A stretch of 64,000 nt of DNA, taken from assembly GCF_001982615.1 (NCBI RefSeq), contig NZ_MLCO01000077.1, forward strand, positions 19,245-83,244, read 5' to 3'. The DNA comes from Teichococcus deserti. Its GTDB lineage: Bacteria; Pseudomonadota; Alphaproteobacteria; Acetobacterales; Acetobacteraceae. A program made the translations under genes and the position numbers. Under the pieces are notes generated by a model. The model searched no databases. It was not told the origin of the DNA and saw only the letters and a program-made list of their open reading frames with translations. Below are positions 39,337 to 47,194 of this stretch, in pieces. Position 1 is the stretch's first letter, and each line of letters begins with the position of its first letter.

Positions 39337-39560
39337 GGGGCCGGTCTCCAGGGGATCGGGCGAAGAGGATTCCGGCCCGCGGAAATCGGCGGCCGGAACG
39401 GCGGCAGGAGGCGGATCATGCCCCCGTGCCCGCGCTCACGGAAGACGGCCATGCTGCCAGGATGACAGTTCGGCGACGGTTTTTCCCGGCACGGCCCCGC
39501 TTCCGGCTTGCGTCCCCCGCGCGGGGGCCGCAAACCCCCACCGAAAAGGAGGCGCCCCCG

Positions 39561-40331
39561 ATGTCAGACGACCGGCTGTTCGTGCAGTCCCTGCAGAAGG
39601 GGCTGGCGCTGCTCGAGGCCTTCTCCCGCCAGCCGGGCGAGCTCAGCCTGAACGAGCTGGCCTCGCTCTCCGGCATCGACCGCAGCTCGGCGCAGCGGAT
39701 GGCGCATACCCTGCTGAAGCTCGGCTACCTCGAGCGCGGCGCCAATGGCCGCGGCTACACGCCGGGGCGAAAGATCCTCGACCGCAGCTTCGATTTCCTG
39801 CGCTCCCGCCCGCTGATCGAGCGCGCGACGCCGGTGATCATCGAGCTGCAGCGCAGCACCGGCGAGCGCGTCGACCTCAGCCTCTTCGACGGCAGCAGCA
39901 TCGTCTATGCGCTGCGCCGGCAGAGCAAGCGGGAGACCTTTTTCGCGACGCTGGCGGGGCGGCGGCTGGCCAGCTTCATCACCTCCGGCGGCCGCGCCTG
40001 CATGGCGCATCTGCCGCGCGACGAGGTGGCCTCGATGCTGGCCCGGGCCGATATCCGGCCGGCCACGCCCAAGACGCTGCTCGACCCCGACGCCATCATG
40101 GCCCGCATCGACCAGGCGCGGCGCGAAGGCTACAGCGTGGTGCTGGAAGAGATGCTGATCGGCGAGGTCGTCGTCGGCGCCGCCATCCTCGACCAGCAGG
40201 GCCGGCCGGTGGGCGCCATCCATGTCGCGGGGTCGCTGTCGGAATGGCCGCCGGCGCGCTTTACCGCCCGCTTCGCGCCGCTCGCCATCGAGGCGGCGCG
40301 GGCCCTCAGCGGCGGTACCGGGCTGCGCTGA
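39561..40331 (+). CDS. IclR family transcriptional regulator
   Basis: A 256-residue regulator. The N-terminal winged helix shows LQKGLALLEAFSRQPGELSLNELASLSGIDRSSAQRMAHTLLKLGYL. The C-terminal IclR effector domain shows TGERVDLSLFDGSSIVYALR, SGGRACMAHLPRDEV and EGYSVVLEEMLIGEVVVGAAILDQQGRPVGAIHVAGS. AAAGGAGG at 39545-39552 fixes the start at 39561; the longer frame is not homologous. It is divergent from the D-aminoacylase gene and upstream of the penicillin-acylase gene, so it probably controls one or both. Confidence 0.93.
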   Translation: MSDDRLFVQSLQKGLALLEAFSRQPGELSLNELASLSGIDRSSAQRMAHTLLKLGYLERGANGRGYTPGRKILDRSFDFLRSRPLIERATPVIIELQRSTGERVDLSLFDGSSIVYALRRQSKRETFFATLAGRRLASFITSGGRACMAHLPRDEVASMLARADIRPATPKTLLDPDAIMARIDQARREGYSVVLEEMLIGEVVVGAAILDQQGRPVGAIHVAGSLSEWPPARFTARFAPLAIEAARALSGGTGLR

Positions 40332-40453
40332 GTTTTCGCCATTGCTGATCCAGGCTGCGGTTTTTCGGAGCCATCGGTAGCGCCCTGCGATATTCGCCGG
40401 GCGTCTGGATTGCCTGAGCCGCGGCAGGCTTCTAGCTTCCCAGGCCTTGCCCC

Positions 40454-42847
40454 ATGGGAATGCGCTCCGCCATGAACGACACTGTCGCCCCGCCTGCCTC
40501 CCCGACCCTGCCCGGCGAGACGATCCGGCTGCGCGGGCTGCAGGCGCCGGCCTCGATCCATGTCGACCGCTGGGGCATCCCGCATCTGCGGGCAGAGAAT
40601 GAGGCCGATCTCTTCTTTCTGCAGGGCTTCAACGCGGCGCGCGACCGGCTGTGGCAGATCGACCTGTGGCGCAAGCGCGGCCTGGGCCTGCTGGCGGCCG
40701 ATTTCGGACCCGGCTTCCTCGCCCAGGACCGCGCCAGCCGACTTTTTCTCTACCGCGGCGACATGGAGGCGGAATTTTCCGCCTACGCCCCCGATGCCAG
40801 GCAAATCTGCGAAGCCTTCGTCGCCGGCATCAACGCCTTCGTCGACCTGGTCGAGGCCGAGCCTGCCCGGCTGCCCGCCGAGTTCCGCGCGCTGGGCACC
40901 CGCCCGTCGCGCTGGGCGGCCGAGGACGTGGTGCGCATCCGCAGCCACAGCCTGACCCGCAACGCGCTGTCCGAAGTGCTGCGCGCCATCGTTCTTTCGA
41001 AGGCCGACCTGGCCACCGACCTGCTGCGCAAGCATCTGGAGCCGATGGTGGAGCCGGTGCGGCCGGAAGGGCTCGACCTCTCCACGCTCGGCACCGAGGT
41101 GCTCACCCAGTTCAAGCTGGCCACCGCCGCCGTCACCTTCTCGGCCGAGCGGCTGGCCGCCCCGCTGGACGACTGGCGCCGCTGGACCGCGGTCACCGAT
41201 CTCGGCGACGTGGTGATGGGCGCCGAGATGGAAGGCTCCAACAACTGGGCGATCCATGGCAGCCGCAGCGAAAGCGGCCGGCCGATCCTGGCCTCCGACC
41301 CGCATCGCGCCCATGCGGCGCCGTCGCTGCGCTACATCGTCCATCTCGACAGCCCGGGCTTCAACGCCATCGGCGCGGGCGAGCCCGCCGTGCCCGGCAT
41401 CTCCATCGGCCACAACGGCACGAGCGCCTTCGCCCTGACCATCCATGGCGCGGACCAGGAGGACGTCTATGTCTACGAGACGGCCGAAGGCGACCGCAAC
41501 TCCTACCGCCACGGCGATGCTTTTTCCGACATGGACGTCGTCCGCGACAACTTCGCCGTCAAAGGCCATCCCGACCAGACGCTGATGCTGCGCTTCACGC
41601 AGCACGGCCCGGTCATCGCCGAGGACGTCGCCAACCGCCGCGCCGTCGCCATCCGCACCGTCTGGTCGATGCCCGGCTCGGCGCCCTATCTGGCCAGCTT
41701 GGCCTCGATGCGCGCCACCACGTTGGAAGAATTCCGCACGGCGATACGGCGCTGGGGCACGCCTTCGGTCAACAAGGTCTATGCCGACACCAGCGGCACC
41801 ATCGCCTGGACCCCGGCCGGCTTTGCCCCACAGCGGCCGAACTGGGACGGGCTGCTGCCCGTTCCGGGCGATGGCCGCTACGAATGGTCCGGCCTGCTCG
41901 ATCCGGCGGAGCATCCCTGGCGCGTCGATCCGCTGGAAGGCTTCGTGCACAGCGCCAACGAGCAGAACCTGCCCGCCGACTGGAACCACGCCGAGAAGAC
42001 CTATGGCTATGAGTGGGTGGAAGCCTCCCGTGCCACGCGCATTCGCGAATCCCTGACGCGCGGCCCGCTGCTGACGCTGGCCGACTGCACCGCGCTGCAG
42101 ACCGATGTCCTGTCCATTCCCGCCCGCCGGCTCTGCGCCCTGCTGCTCACGCTGCCGCGCGGCAGCGCGCCGGAGCTCTGGGCGGCGCAGACCCTGCTGG
42201 AGGACTGGGACTTCCGCTTGGCCGCCGACAGCGCCGCCGCTGGCCTGTTCGAGGTCTTCCTGACCAAGCACCTGAAGCCCAGGCTGCTGGCCGCCCTGGT
42301 CCCCGATGCGACGCTGCGCCCGCTCCTGCTGCCGCAGGACATGGAAAGCTTGCTGCTGGTGCTGGAAAACCCCGACGCCCGCCTGCCCGCCGCCGCCCGC
42401 GACGCCTTGCTGGCGGACTGCCTGATGGCCGCCTTCCACGATTGCGAGAGCCGCATGGGCTCCTGCCCCAGCGGCTGGAGCTGGGGCAAGCTGCACCACG
42501 GCTACTTCGCGCATGCGCTGCAGGGCCTGACCGCCGAGACCGCGACGCTGGACGTCGGCCCCTTCCCCGTCGGCGGCAGCGCCCAGACGCCGATGCACAC
42601 CGGCTACCGCCCTGGCGACTTCCGCTGCACCTTCGGCGCCTCGGTGCGGCTGGTGATGGATGTCGGCGAATGGGACAACAGTCTCTGCATCAACGCCCCC
42701 GGCCAGTCCGGCGATCCGGCCTCGCCGCATTACGCCGACCTGGCTCCGCATTGGGCACAGGGCGAATACGTGCCGTTGCTCTATTCGCGCGAGGCGGTGG
42801 ACCGGATGGAGATGCAGCGGATCGCGCTGGTTCCTGTGGCGGACTGA
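40454..42847 (+). CDS. penicillin acylase family (Ntn-hydrolase) protein
   Basis: A 797-residue protein of the penicillin/AHL acylase family. These enzymes are made as one chain and self-cleave so that a serine becomes the N terminus of the beta subunit. That serine is at about residue 262, in EGSNNWAIHGSRS. Before it the alpha part shows VDRWGIPHLRAENEADLFFLQGFNAARDRLWQIDLWRKRGLG; after it come GHNGTSAFALTIHGADQED and a C-terminal SAQTPMHTGYRPGDFRCTFGASVR. Unlike classical periplasmic members there is no visible signal peptide, so it may act in the cytoplasm. In-frame ATGs at 40454, 40460 and 40472 leave the exact start open. Confidence 0.9.
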   Translation: MGMRSAMNDTVAPPASPTLPGETIRLRGLQAPASIHVDRWGIPHLRAENEADLFFLQGFNAARDRLWQIDLWRKRGLGLLAADFGPGFLAQDRASRLFLYRGDMEAEFSAYAPDARQICEAFVAGINAFVDLVEAEPARLPAEFRALGTRPSRWAAEDVVRIRSHSLTRNALSEVLRAIVLSKADLATDLLRKHLEPMVEPVRPEGLDLSTLGTEVLTQFKLATAAVTFSAERLAAPLDDWRRWTAVTDLGDVVMGAEMEGSNNWAIHGSRSESGRPILASDPHRAHAAPSLRYIVHLDSPGFNAIGAGEPAVPGISIGHNGTSAFALTIHGADQEDVYVYETAEGDRNSYRHGDAFSDMDVVRDNFAVKGHPDQTLMLRFTQHGPVIAEDVANRRAVAIRTVWSMPGSAPYLASLASMRATTLEEFRTAIRRWGTPSVNKVYADTSGTIAWTPAGFAPQRPNWDGLLPVPGDGRYEWSGLLDPAEHPWRVDPLEGFVHSANEQNLPADWNHAEKTYGYEWVEASRATRIRESLTRGPLLTLADCTALQTDVLSIPARRLCALLLTLPRGSAPELWAAQTLLEDWDFRLAADSAAAGLFEVFLTKHLKPRLLAALVPDATLRPLLLPQDMESLLLVLENPDARLPAAARDALLADCLMAAFHDCESRMGSCPSGWSWGKLHHGYFAHALQGLTAETATLDVGPFPVGGSAQTPMHTGYRPGDFRCTFGASVRLVMDVGEWDNSLCINAPGQSGDPASPHYADLAPHWAQGEYVPLLYSREAVDRMEMQRIALVPVAD

Positions 42848-43103
42848 AGAGAAGACAGAGGCAGGCCAGGGGAATGCATTTCCTTTTCTCTGGGACTGCC
42901 GTGTCCACGTGGTGACAGTCCGTGCAACGGCCGATGCACAGCGCGACCTTCAAGGTCGCGCTGCTGTCACATTCGCGCCCCGCCGTCTTGCCCTGGCGAG
43001 GCTGCCGGCGAGGTGCTGGTCCCCGAACGGCCGGTAACCAGAAAAAAGAAGGGGTCGAGGGGAATTCATTCCCCTCGTCTACCCGCCTCTTCCTTCCTGA
43101 AAC
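42848..43103. repeat. composite intergenic repeat element, copy 2
   Basis: It fills most of the 307-bp gap between the acylase and aldo/keto reductase genes. In order: a degenerate palindrome (42866-42893), GACTGCCGTGTCCACGTG (42894-42911), a perfect 12-bp-arm palindrome CAGCGCGACCTT-C-AAGGTCGCGCTG (42939-42963), AACGGCCGGT (43026-43035), CAGAAAAAAGAAG (43039-43051), and a 22-bp palindrome with 10-bp arms (43056-43077). The same blocks with nearly the same spacing occur inverted at 31539-31797. The remaining bases up to 43154 show nothing recognisable beyond the AAGGAG ribosome-binding site of the next gene. Confidence 0.85.
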
Positions 43104-43154
43104 CTCTTCCCCCACCATCCCCTCCTCAGCGAAGCCCTGAAGGAGAACCCAACC

Positions 43155-44126
43155 ATGGCCCGTTTCGCTCCCCCTGGTCCGCTCGGCTTTGGCGGCGCGC
43201 CGCTTGGCGACATGTTCGCCAAGGTCGACGACGCCACGGCCGAGGCTGCGCTGGAGGCCGCCTGGGACAGCGGCATCCGCTATTACGACACGGCGCCGCA
43301 TTATGGCGCCGGGCTGTCGGAGCATCGCTTCGGCGCGATGCTGCGGCGGAAGCCGCGCGACGAATACGTCATCTCCACCAAGGTCGGCCGGCTGCTGGAG
43401 CCGACCACGGAGCCCGAGCTGGCACATCCCTTCCTCAGCACGATGATGTTCCGGCGGAAACAGGACTACACCGCGGCCGGCGCCCGGCGCTCGGTGGAGG
43501 ACAGCCTGCAGCGCATGGGCATCGGGCGCATCGACGTCGTCTATGTGCATGACCTGGCCACCGACCATCTGGGCGATGGTTACGACGCGGCCTTCCGCAT
43601 CGCCCGCGACGGCGCCTTCCGCGAGCTCATCAGGATGCGCGAGGAAGGCATGATCCGCGCCTGGGGCCTGGGCGTGAACCTGCCGGAGCCCTGTGTGCGG
43701 GCGCTGCAGGAATCCGATCCGGACGTCTTCCTGCTGGCCGGGCGCTACAGCCTGATCGACCTGGCCGGCACGAAGGAGCTGTTTCCCCTTTGCGCCGAGC
43801 GCGGCGCGCATGTCGTGGTGGGCGGGCCGTACAATTCGGGGCTGCTCGCCGGCGGCACCACCTTCGACTACCAGGAGGCGCCCCCGGAACAGGTGGCGGC
43901 GCGCGACCGCATGGCGGCGGTGGCGGCGAAGCACGGCGTCGACCTGAAGGCGGCGGCGCTGCAATTCTGCGCCGCCAATCCGGTGGTGGCCTCGGTCATC
44001 CCCGGCGCCAAGCATGCCGACCGGGTGCGGCAGAATGCGGCGCTGATGCAGGCCGAGGTCCCGGCGGCCTTTTGGGCGGCGTTGAAGCAGCAGGGGCTGC
44101 TGCCGCCGGAAGTGCCGACGCCCTAG
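43155..44126 (+). CDS. aldo/keto reductase, sugar/pyridoxal dehydrogenase-like
   Basis: A 323-residue NAD(P)-dependent oxidoreductase. Catalytic features are visible: YYDTAPHYGAGLSE (Asp and Tyr), VISTKVGRL (Lys), and VVYVHDLATDHLGD (His). The C-terminal part shows VVVGGPYNSGLLAGG, ALQFCAANPVVASVIPGAKHADRV, the cofactor-binding end. This subgroup includes L-fucose or D-threo-aldose dehydrogenases and pyridoxal 4-dehydrogenases; the substrate cannot be fixed here. AAGGAG about 10 nt upstream supports the start. The stop overlaps that of yaiI in CTAG. Confidence 0.9.
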   Translation: MARFAPPGPLGFGGAPLGDMFAKVDDATAEAALEAAWDSGIRYYDTAPHYGAGLSEHRFGAMLRRKPRDEYVISTKVGRLLEPTTEPELAHPFLSTMMFRRKQDYTAAGARRSVEDSLQRMGIGRIDVVYVHDLATDHLGDGYDAAFRIARDGAFRELIRMREEGMIRAWGLGVNLPEPCVRALQESDPDVFLLAGRYSLIDLAGTKELFPLCAERGAHVVVGGPYNSGLLAGGTTFDYQEAPPEQVAARDRMAAVAAKHGVDLKAAALQFCAANPVVASVIPGAKHADRVRQNAALMQAEVPAAFWAALKQQGLLPPEVPTP

Positions 44127-44629
44127 TCGAACAGGCCCGGCCGCCACAGCGCGGCCGGCTTGGCCTCGGCGCCGCGCAGCGCCGCCTGCACCTCGGTCTC
44201 CAGCGCCGAGAGGAAGCGCGACTTGTCCGACCCGGTCATCGGCGCATGGCCCCTGGTCATGGCGCCGATCTCGCGCAGATGCCGGGACACTTCGCGCCCG
44301 GCCAGGGCCTGGCCGATATTGTCGCTGGTCCAGATCCGGCCGTTCGGCGCCAGGGCGCGGGCGCCGCGCTCCAGGCAGCGCGAGGCCAGCGGGATATCGG
44401 CGGTGACGCACAGATCCTGCCGGCGGATCCGCTCGGCGATCCAGTCATCGGCGGCGTCCGCCCCCTCGGCGACGATCACCCGCTTGACCCAGTCCACCTC
44501 GGGCAGCCGCACGCCGCGCGCGCCGTTCGACACCACATGCACGATCAACGACAAACGCCCGGCGACGCGGAACACCTCGTCGCGCACCGGGCAGGCATCG
44601 CCGTCGACCCAGATCTCGGTCTTTTCCAT
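44123..44629 (-). CDS. YaiI/YqxD family (DUF188) protein
   Basis: A 168-residue protein of the YaiI/YqxD family, with a PIN/NYN-like fold. Conserved features are IWVDGDACPVRDEVFRVA near the N terminus, VVSNGARG, GADAADDWIAERI, LCVTADIPLASRCLERGARALAPNGR and a C-terminal SRFLSALETEV. A nuclease-like role is suspected from the fold but is not established. It is convergent with the aldo/keto reductase gene and divergent from the acetolactate decarboxylase gene. Confidence 0.92.
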   Translation of the reverse strand: MEKTEIWVDGDACPVRDEVFRVAGRLSLIVHVVSNGARGVRLPEVDWVKRVIVAEGADAADDWIAERIRRQDLCVTADIPLASRCLERGARALAPNGRIWTSDNIGQALAGREVSRHLREIGAMTRGHAPMTGSDKSRFLSALETEVQAALRGAEAKPAALWRPGLFD

Positions 44630-44654
44630 GAGACTGCGCTTAGGACAGAAAGGA

Positions 44655-44696
44655 AGGCCGGGGGAAGGAATTCCCCCGGACCCCCATCTTTTTTCT
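44655..44696. repeat. dispersed palindrome with T-run, identical to 18276-18317
   Basis: All 42 bp match the copy at 18276-18317. Here it lies in a divergent gap, upstream of both yaiI and the acetolactate decarboxylase gene, where a simple gene-end terminator would not be expected. Confidence 0.85.
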
Positions 44697-44735
44697 GGTC
44701 CATAATCGGCGCCGACGTCCAGGGACCAAGACAGA

Positions 44736-45431
44736 ATGCGCGCTGCCTATCTCTCCGCCCCGATCAACGCCCTGCTCGACGGCCTCTACGAAGGCACGGC
44801 GACGGTGGCCGACATTCTCAGGGAGGGCGACCTCGGCCTCGGCACCTTCGAGGACCTGGACGGCGAGATGGTGGTGCTCGACGGCCGCGCCTGGCAGGTC
44901 GACAACCACGGCCAGGCCCGCGAGGTCGACGGCACCGCCCGCACCCCCTTCGCCTGCGTCGCACCTTTCCACGCCGACACCATCGACCAGGTCCCGACCG
45001 GCACCGGCATCGAGGACGCCGTCACCGGGCTGATCCCTTCGCCCAACATGCTCTACGCCATCCGCATCCAGGGCGTCTTCGAGGGCCTGCGGGTCCGCAG
45101 CGTGCCGCGCCAGGAGGCCTATACCCCGCTGGTCGAGGTCGCGAAGCAGCAGGCCACCTTCGACTTCCCCGAAGCGGAAGGCACCCTCTGCGGCTTCTGG
45201 ACGCCCGCCTTCCTGCACAGCGTCGCCGTCCCCGGCTGCCACCTGCATTTCCTCGACGCGGCGCGCGAGCGCGGCGGGCATCTTCTCTCGGGCCGCATCC
45301 GCGTTGCCAGCATCGCGCTGATGCACCTGCCGCGCCTGAACATGGCCCTGCCGATGACGCTGGATTTTTTGACGGCCGATCTGGGCCGTGACAGCCAGGC
45401 CGAGCTCGGGGTGATCGAGAAGGAGGGCTGA
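44736..45431 (+). CDS. budA: alpha-acetolactate decarboxylase
   Basis: A 231-residue zinc enzyme converting (S)-2-acetolactate to acetoin. Family features are SAPINALLDGLYEGTATVADILREGDLGLGTF at the N terminus, ELDGEMVVLDG-like FEDLDGEMVVLDGRAWQ, FACVAPF and the zinc-binding GCHLHFLDAARERGGHLLSG. No acetolactate synthase or butanediol dehydrogenase gene is in the window, so it may serve acetoin formation or removal of excess acetolactate. No strong ribosome-binding site is seen. A terminator-like repeat lies 40 bp upstream. Confidence 0.92.
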   Translation: MRAAYLSAPINALLDGLYEGTATVADILREGDLGLGTFEDLDGEMVVLDGRAWQVDNHGQAREVDGTARTPFACVAPFHADTIDQVPTGTGIEDAVTGLIPSPNMLYAIRIQGVFEGLRVRSVPRQEAYTPLVEVAKQQATFDFPEAEGTLCGFWTPAFLHSVAVPGCHLHFLDAARERGGHLLSGRIRVASIALMHLPRLNMALPMTLDFLTADLGRDSQAELGVIEKEG

Positions 45432-45436
45432 ACAGC

Positions 45437-45475
45437 CAAAAGGCCCGGACGCTCGTGGCGGCCAGGCCTTTTGGA
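45437..45475. terminator. bidirectional terminator between budA and tRNA-Val
   Basis: Arms CCAAAAGGCC / GGCCTTTTGG enclose 19 bases. Either strand ends in a CCTTTTGG arm. It can close budA on the plus strand and the tRNA on the minus strand. Confidence 0.75.
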
Positions 45476-45485
45476 AGGACCCCGA

Positions 45486-45560
45486 TGGTGGGCGCGACAG
45501 GGATTGAACCTGTGACCCCCGCCGTGTGAAGGCGATGCTCTACCGCTGAGCTACGCGCCC
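45486..45560 (-). tRNA. tRNA-Val (anticodon CAC)
   Basis: On the minus strand the acceptor stem GGGCGCG pairs with CGCGCCC. The D arm GCTCAGCGGTAGAGC, anticodon loop TTCACAC (CAC, reading GTG) closed by CGCC/GGCG, and T arm with GGTTCAATCC are all present. The discriminator base A and an encoded CCA close the 3' end. It is read from a consensus-like promoter upstream. Confidence 0.97.
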
Positions 45561-45576
45561 ATCGTGGGTGAGGCGC

Positions 45577-45605
45577 TTACTAAGGGGAGGGCGAAGGGCC
45601 GTCAA
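45577..45605 (-). promoter_or_regulatory. promoter of tRNA-Val
   Basis: On the minus strand TTGACG (45605-45600) and TAGTAA (45582-45577) are separated by 17 bp, ending 16 bp before the mature tRNA 5' end. Confidence 0.75.
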
Positions 45606-45665
45606 GCGCTCGTGTTGAATATTCCCCCCTTCTAACAAGGCCTTCGCGACGCCATGTGAGCCATC

Positions 45666-46460
45666 ATGAGATGGCGCCCCGCTGCCCTGCTCCTGTCGCT
45701 GCTGGCCGTCCCCGCCATCGCGCGGGCCGAGCCGGTGCGGGCGGTCTATTCCGTCCAGGCCGCCGGCATGCAGGTCATGCGGGTCGAGGCGGTCTTCGAT
45801 CTCGACAACCCCAGCCGCTACCGCATCGAGAGCAGCTTCCGCTTCACCGGCATGGCCGGCTGGTTCGCCAATGGCCGCCAGGCCAACCGGGTCGACGGCG
45901 TCTGGGTGAACAATGCGGCCCGCCCGGTGCGCTATGTCGGCGACGGGCTGTGGCGCGGCGAGCCGCGGCAGACCGTGCTGGAATATCCCGCCAACCAGCC
46001 GGTGGCGCGGGTGATGGTCCCGGCCGAGGACCCCGACCGCGAGCCGGTGCCCGAGGCGCTGCAGCGCGGCACCGTGGACTCGCTGACCGCTTTGGCCCAG
46101 CTGACCCGCAACATCGCCACCACCGGCCGCTGCGAGGGCCGTGCCGCCATCTATGACGGCCGCCGCCGCGCCGACATGGCCGCCCGGACGCTTGGCCGCG
46201 ACCGGCTGACGGCGCAGGGCGGCTCCTGGGGCGGCGAGGCGGTGCGCTGCGGCTTCGAGGCGCGGCAGCTGGCCGGCTTCAAGCGCGATGACGGCCCCGA
46301 CGCGCGCGAGCCGCAGGAAGGCACGGCCTGGATGGCCGCCCCCATGGCCGGCGCGCCGATCATCCCGGTGCGGGTGGAGATGCCCGGGCGCTGGCTCGGC
46401 CGGCTGACGGCGCTGCTGGTCGAGATCAAGCCCGCCCAGCAGCAGGCCGAGCTGCGCTAG
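45666..46460 (+). CDS. exported DUF3108 protein
   Basis: A 264-residue protein with a signal peptide (MRWRPAALLLSLLAVPAIARA). The mature chain has the DUF3108 pattern: VRAVYSVQAAGMQVMRVEAVFDL, YRIESSFRFTGMAGWF, and a later GRRRADMAART and IIPVRVEMPGRWLGRLTALL. The family is a periplasmic beta-rich domain of unknown function, possibly handling a lipid or hydrophobic ligand. The stop codon overlaps that of the convergent phosphatase gene in CTAG. Confidence 0.85.
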   Translation: MRWRPAALLLSLLAVPAIARAEPVRAVYSVQAAGMQVMRVEAVFDLDNPSRYRIESSFRFTGMAGWFANGRQANRVDGVWVNNAARPVRYVGDGLWRGEPRQTVLEYPANQPVARVMVPAEDPDREPVPEALQRGTVDSLTALAQLTRNIATTGRCEGRAAIYDGRRRADMAARTLGRDRLTAQGGSWGGEAVRCGFEARQLAGFKRDDGPDAREPQEGTAWMAAPMAGAPIIPVRVEMPGRWLGRLTALLVEIKPAQQQAELR

Positions 46461-47104
46461 CCCAGCGCGGCGCGGATCAGCGCCGGCAGCCCGGCGGGGC
46501 TGGCCGCGACCGGCGCGCCCTCCGCCATTTCCGGCAACCCGTAGCCATAGCCGCAGAAGATCGCCGGCAGCCCGGCGCCGCGCCCGGCCTGGACGTCGTT
46601 GTGATGGTCGCCGACCATGACCGCGGCCTCCGGCACGCCGCCCGCCGCCTGCAGCGTCGCCAGGACATGCGCCGGGTCGGGCTTGCGGACGGGGAAGCTG
46701 TCGCCGCCGCCCAGCGCCGCGAAACGGCGGTCGATCCCCAGCGCGGCCAGCAGCAGCCGCGCCGCCTTTTCCGGCTTGTTGGTGCAGACGGCCATGGCCC
46801 AGCCCTCGGCGGCGAGGTCGTCCAGCACGGCCTCCATGCCGGGGAACATCCGGGTGTGGACCGCGGCATTCGCCTCGTAATCGGCCAGGAAGGCGGGCAG
46901 GGCGGTCGGGTCGGGGGCCAGGCCGCGGGCGGCGAAGGCGCGCTGGATCAGCACCGGCACGCCGTCGCCGATGAAGCGGGTCACCTCCTCCAGCGTGAAG
47001 GGCGGCTGACCGCGCGCCGCCATCATGCGGGAGAGCGCGGCATGGATGTCCGGCCGGCTGTCCACCAGCGTGCCGTCCAGATCAAAGATAACGGTGCGTT
47101 GCAT
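46457..47104 (-). CDS. gph: phosphoglycolate phosphatase (HAD family)
   Basis: A 215-residue HAD-superfamily hydrolase. Motif I is VIFDLDGTLVDS, motif II is in AVCTNKPEKAA, and the motif III/IV region is VRKPDPAHVLATL and VMVGDHHNDVQAGRGAG. The helical cap between motifs I and II, of standard length, fits Gph-type phosphoglycolate phosphatases that clear 2-phosphoglycolate. ATG 47104 begins MQRTVIFDLDG; the extremely long upstream frame is an antisense shadow of glmU and glmS. Divergent from glmU. Confidence 0.9.
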   Translation of the reverse strand: MQRTVIFDLDGTLVDSRPDIHAALSRMMAARGQPPFTLEEVTRFIGDGVPVLIQRAFAARGLAPDPTALPAFLADYEANAAVHTRMFPGMEAVLDDLAAEGWAMAVCTNKPEKAARLLLAALGIDRRFAALGGGDSFPVRKPDPAHVLATLQAAGGVPEAAVMVGDHHNDVQAGRGAGLPAIFCGYGYGLPEMAEGAPVAASPAGLPALIRAALG

Positions 47105-47194
47105 GGCCCCAGCTTGTGCCATGTTTCGTGCGGCAATGCGATGTGACGCCGTATCCTCTTGCCCTGGCTGGGCTTTGCTTGGCAGATGCCCTGC

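Noticed and set aside
36226..39465. A 1079-codon plus-strand frame over the diguanylate cyclase and D-aminoacylase
   Set aside because: It is an out-of-frame or antisense shadow; both overlapping genes have full catalytic motifs in their own frames.
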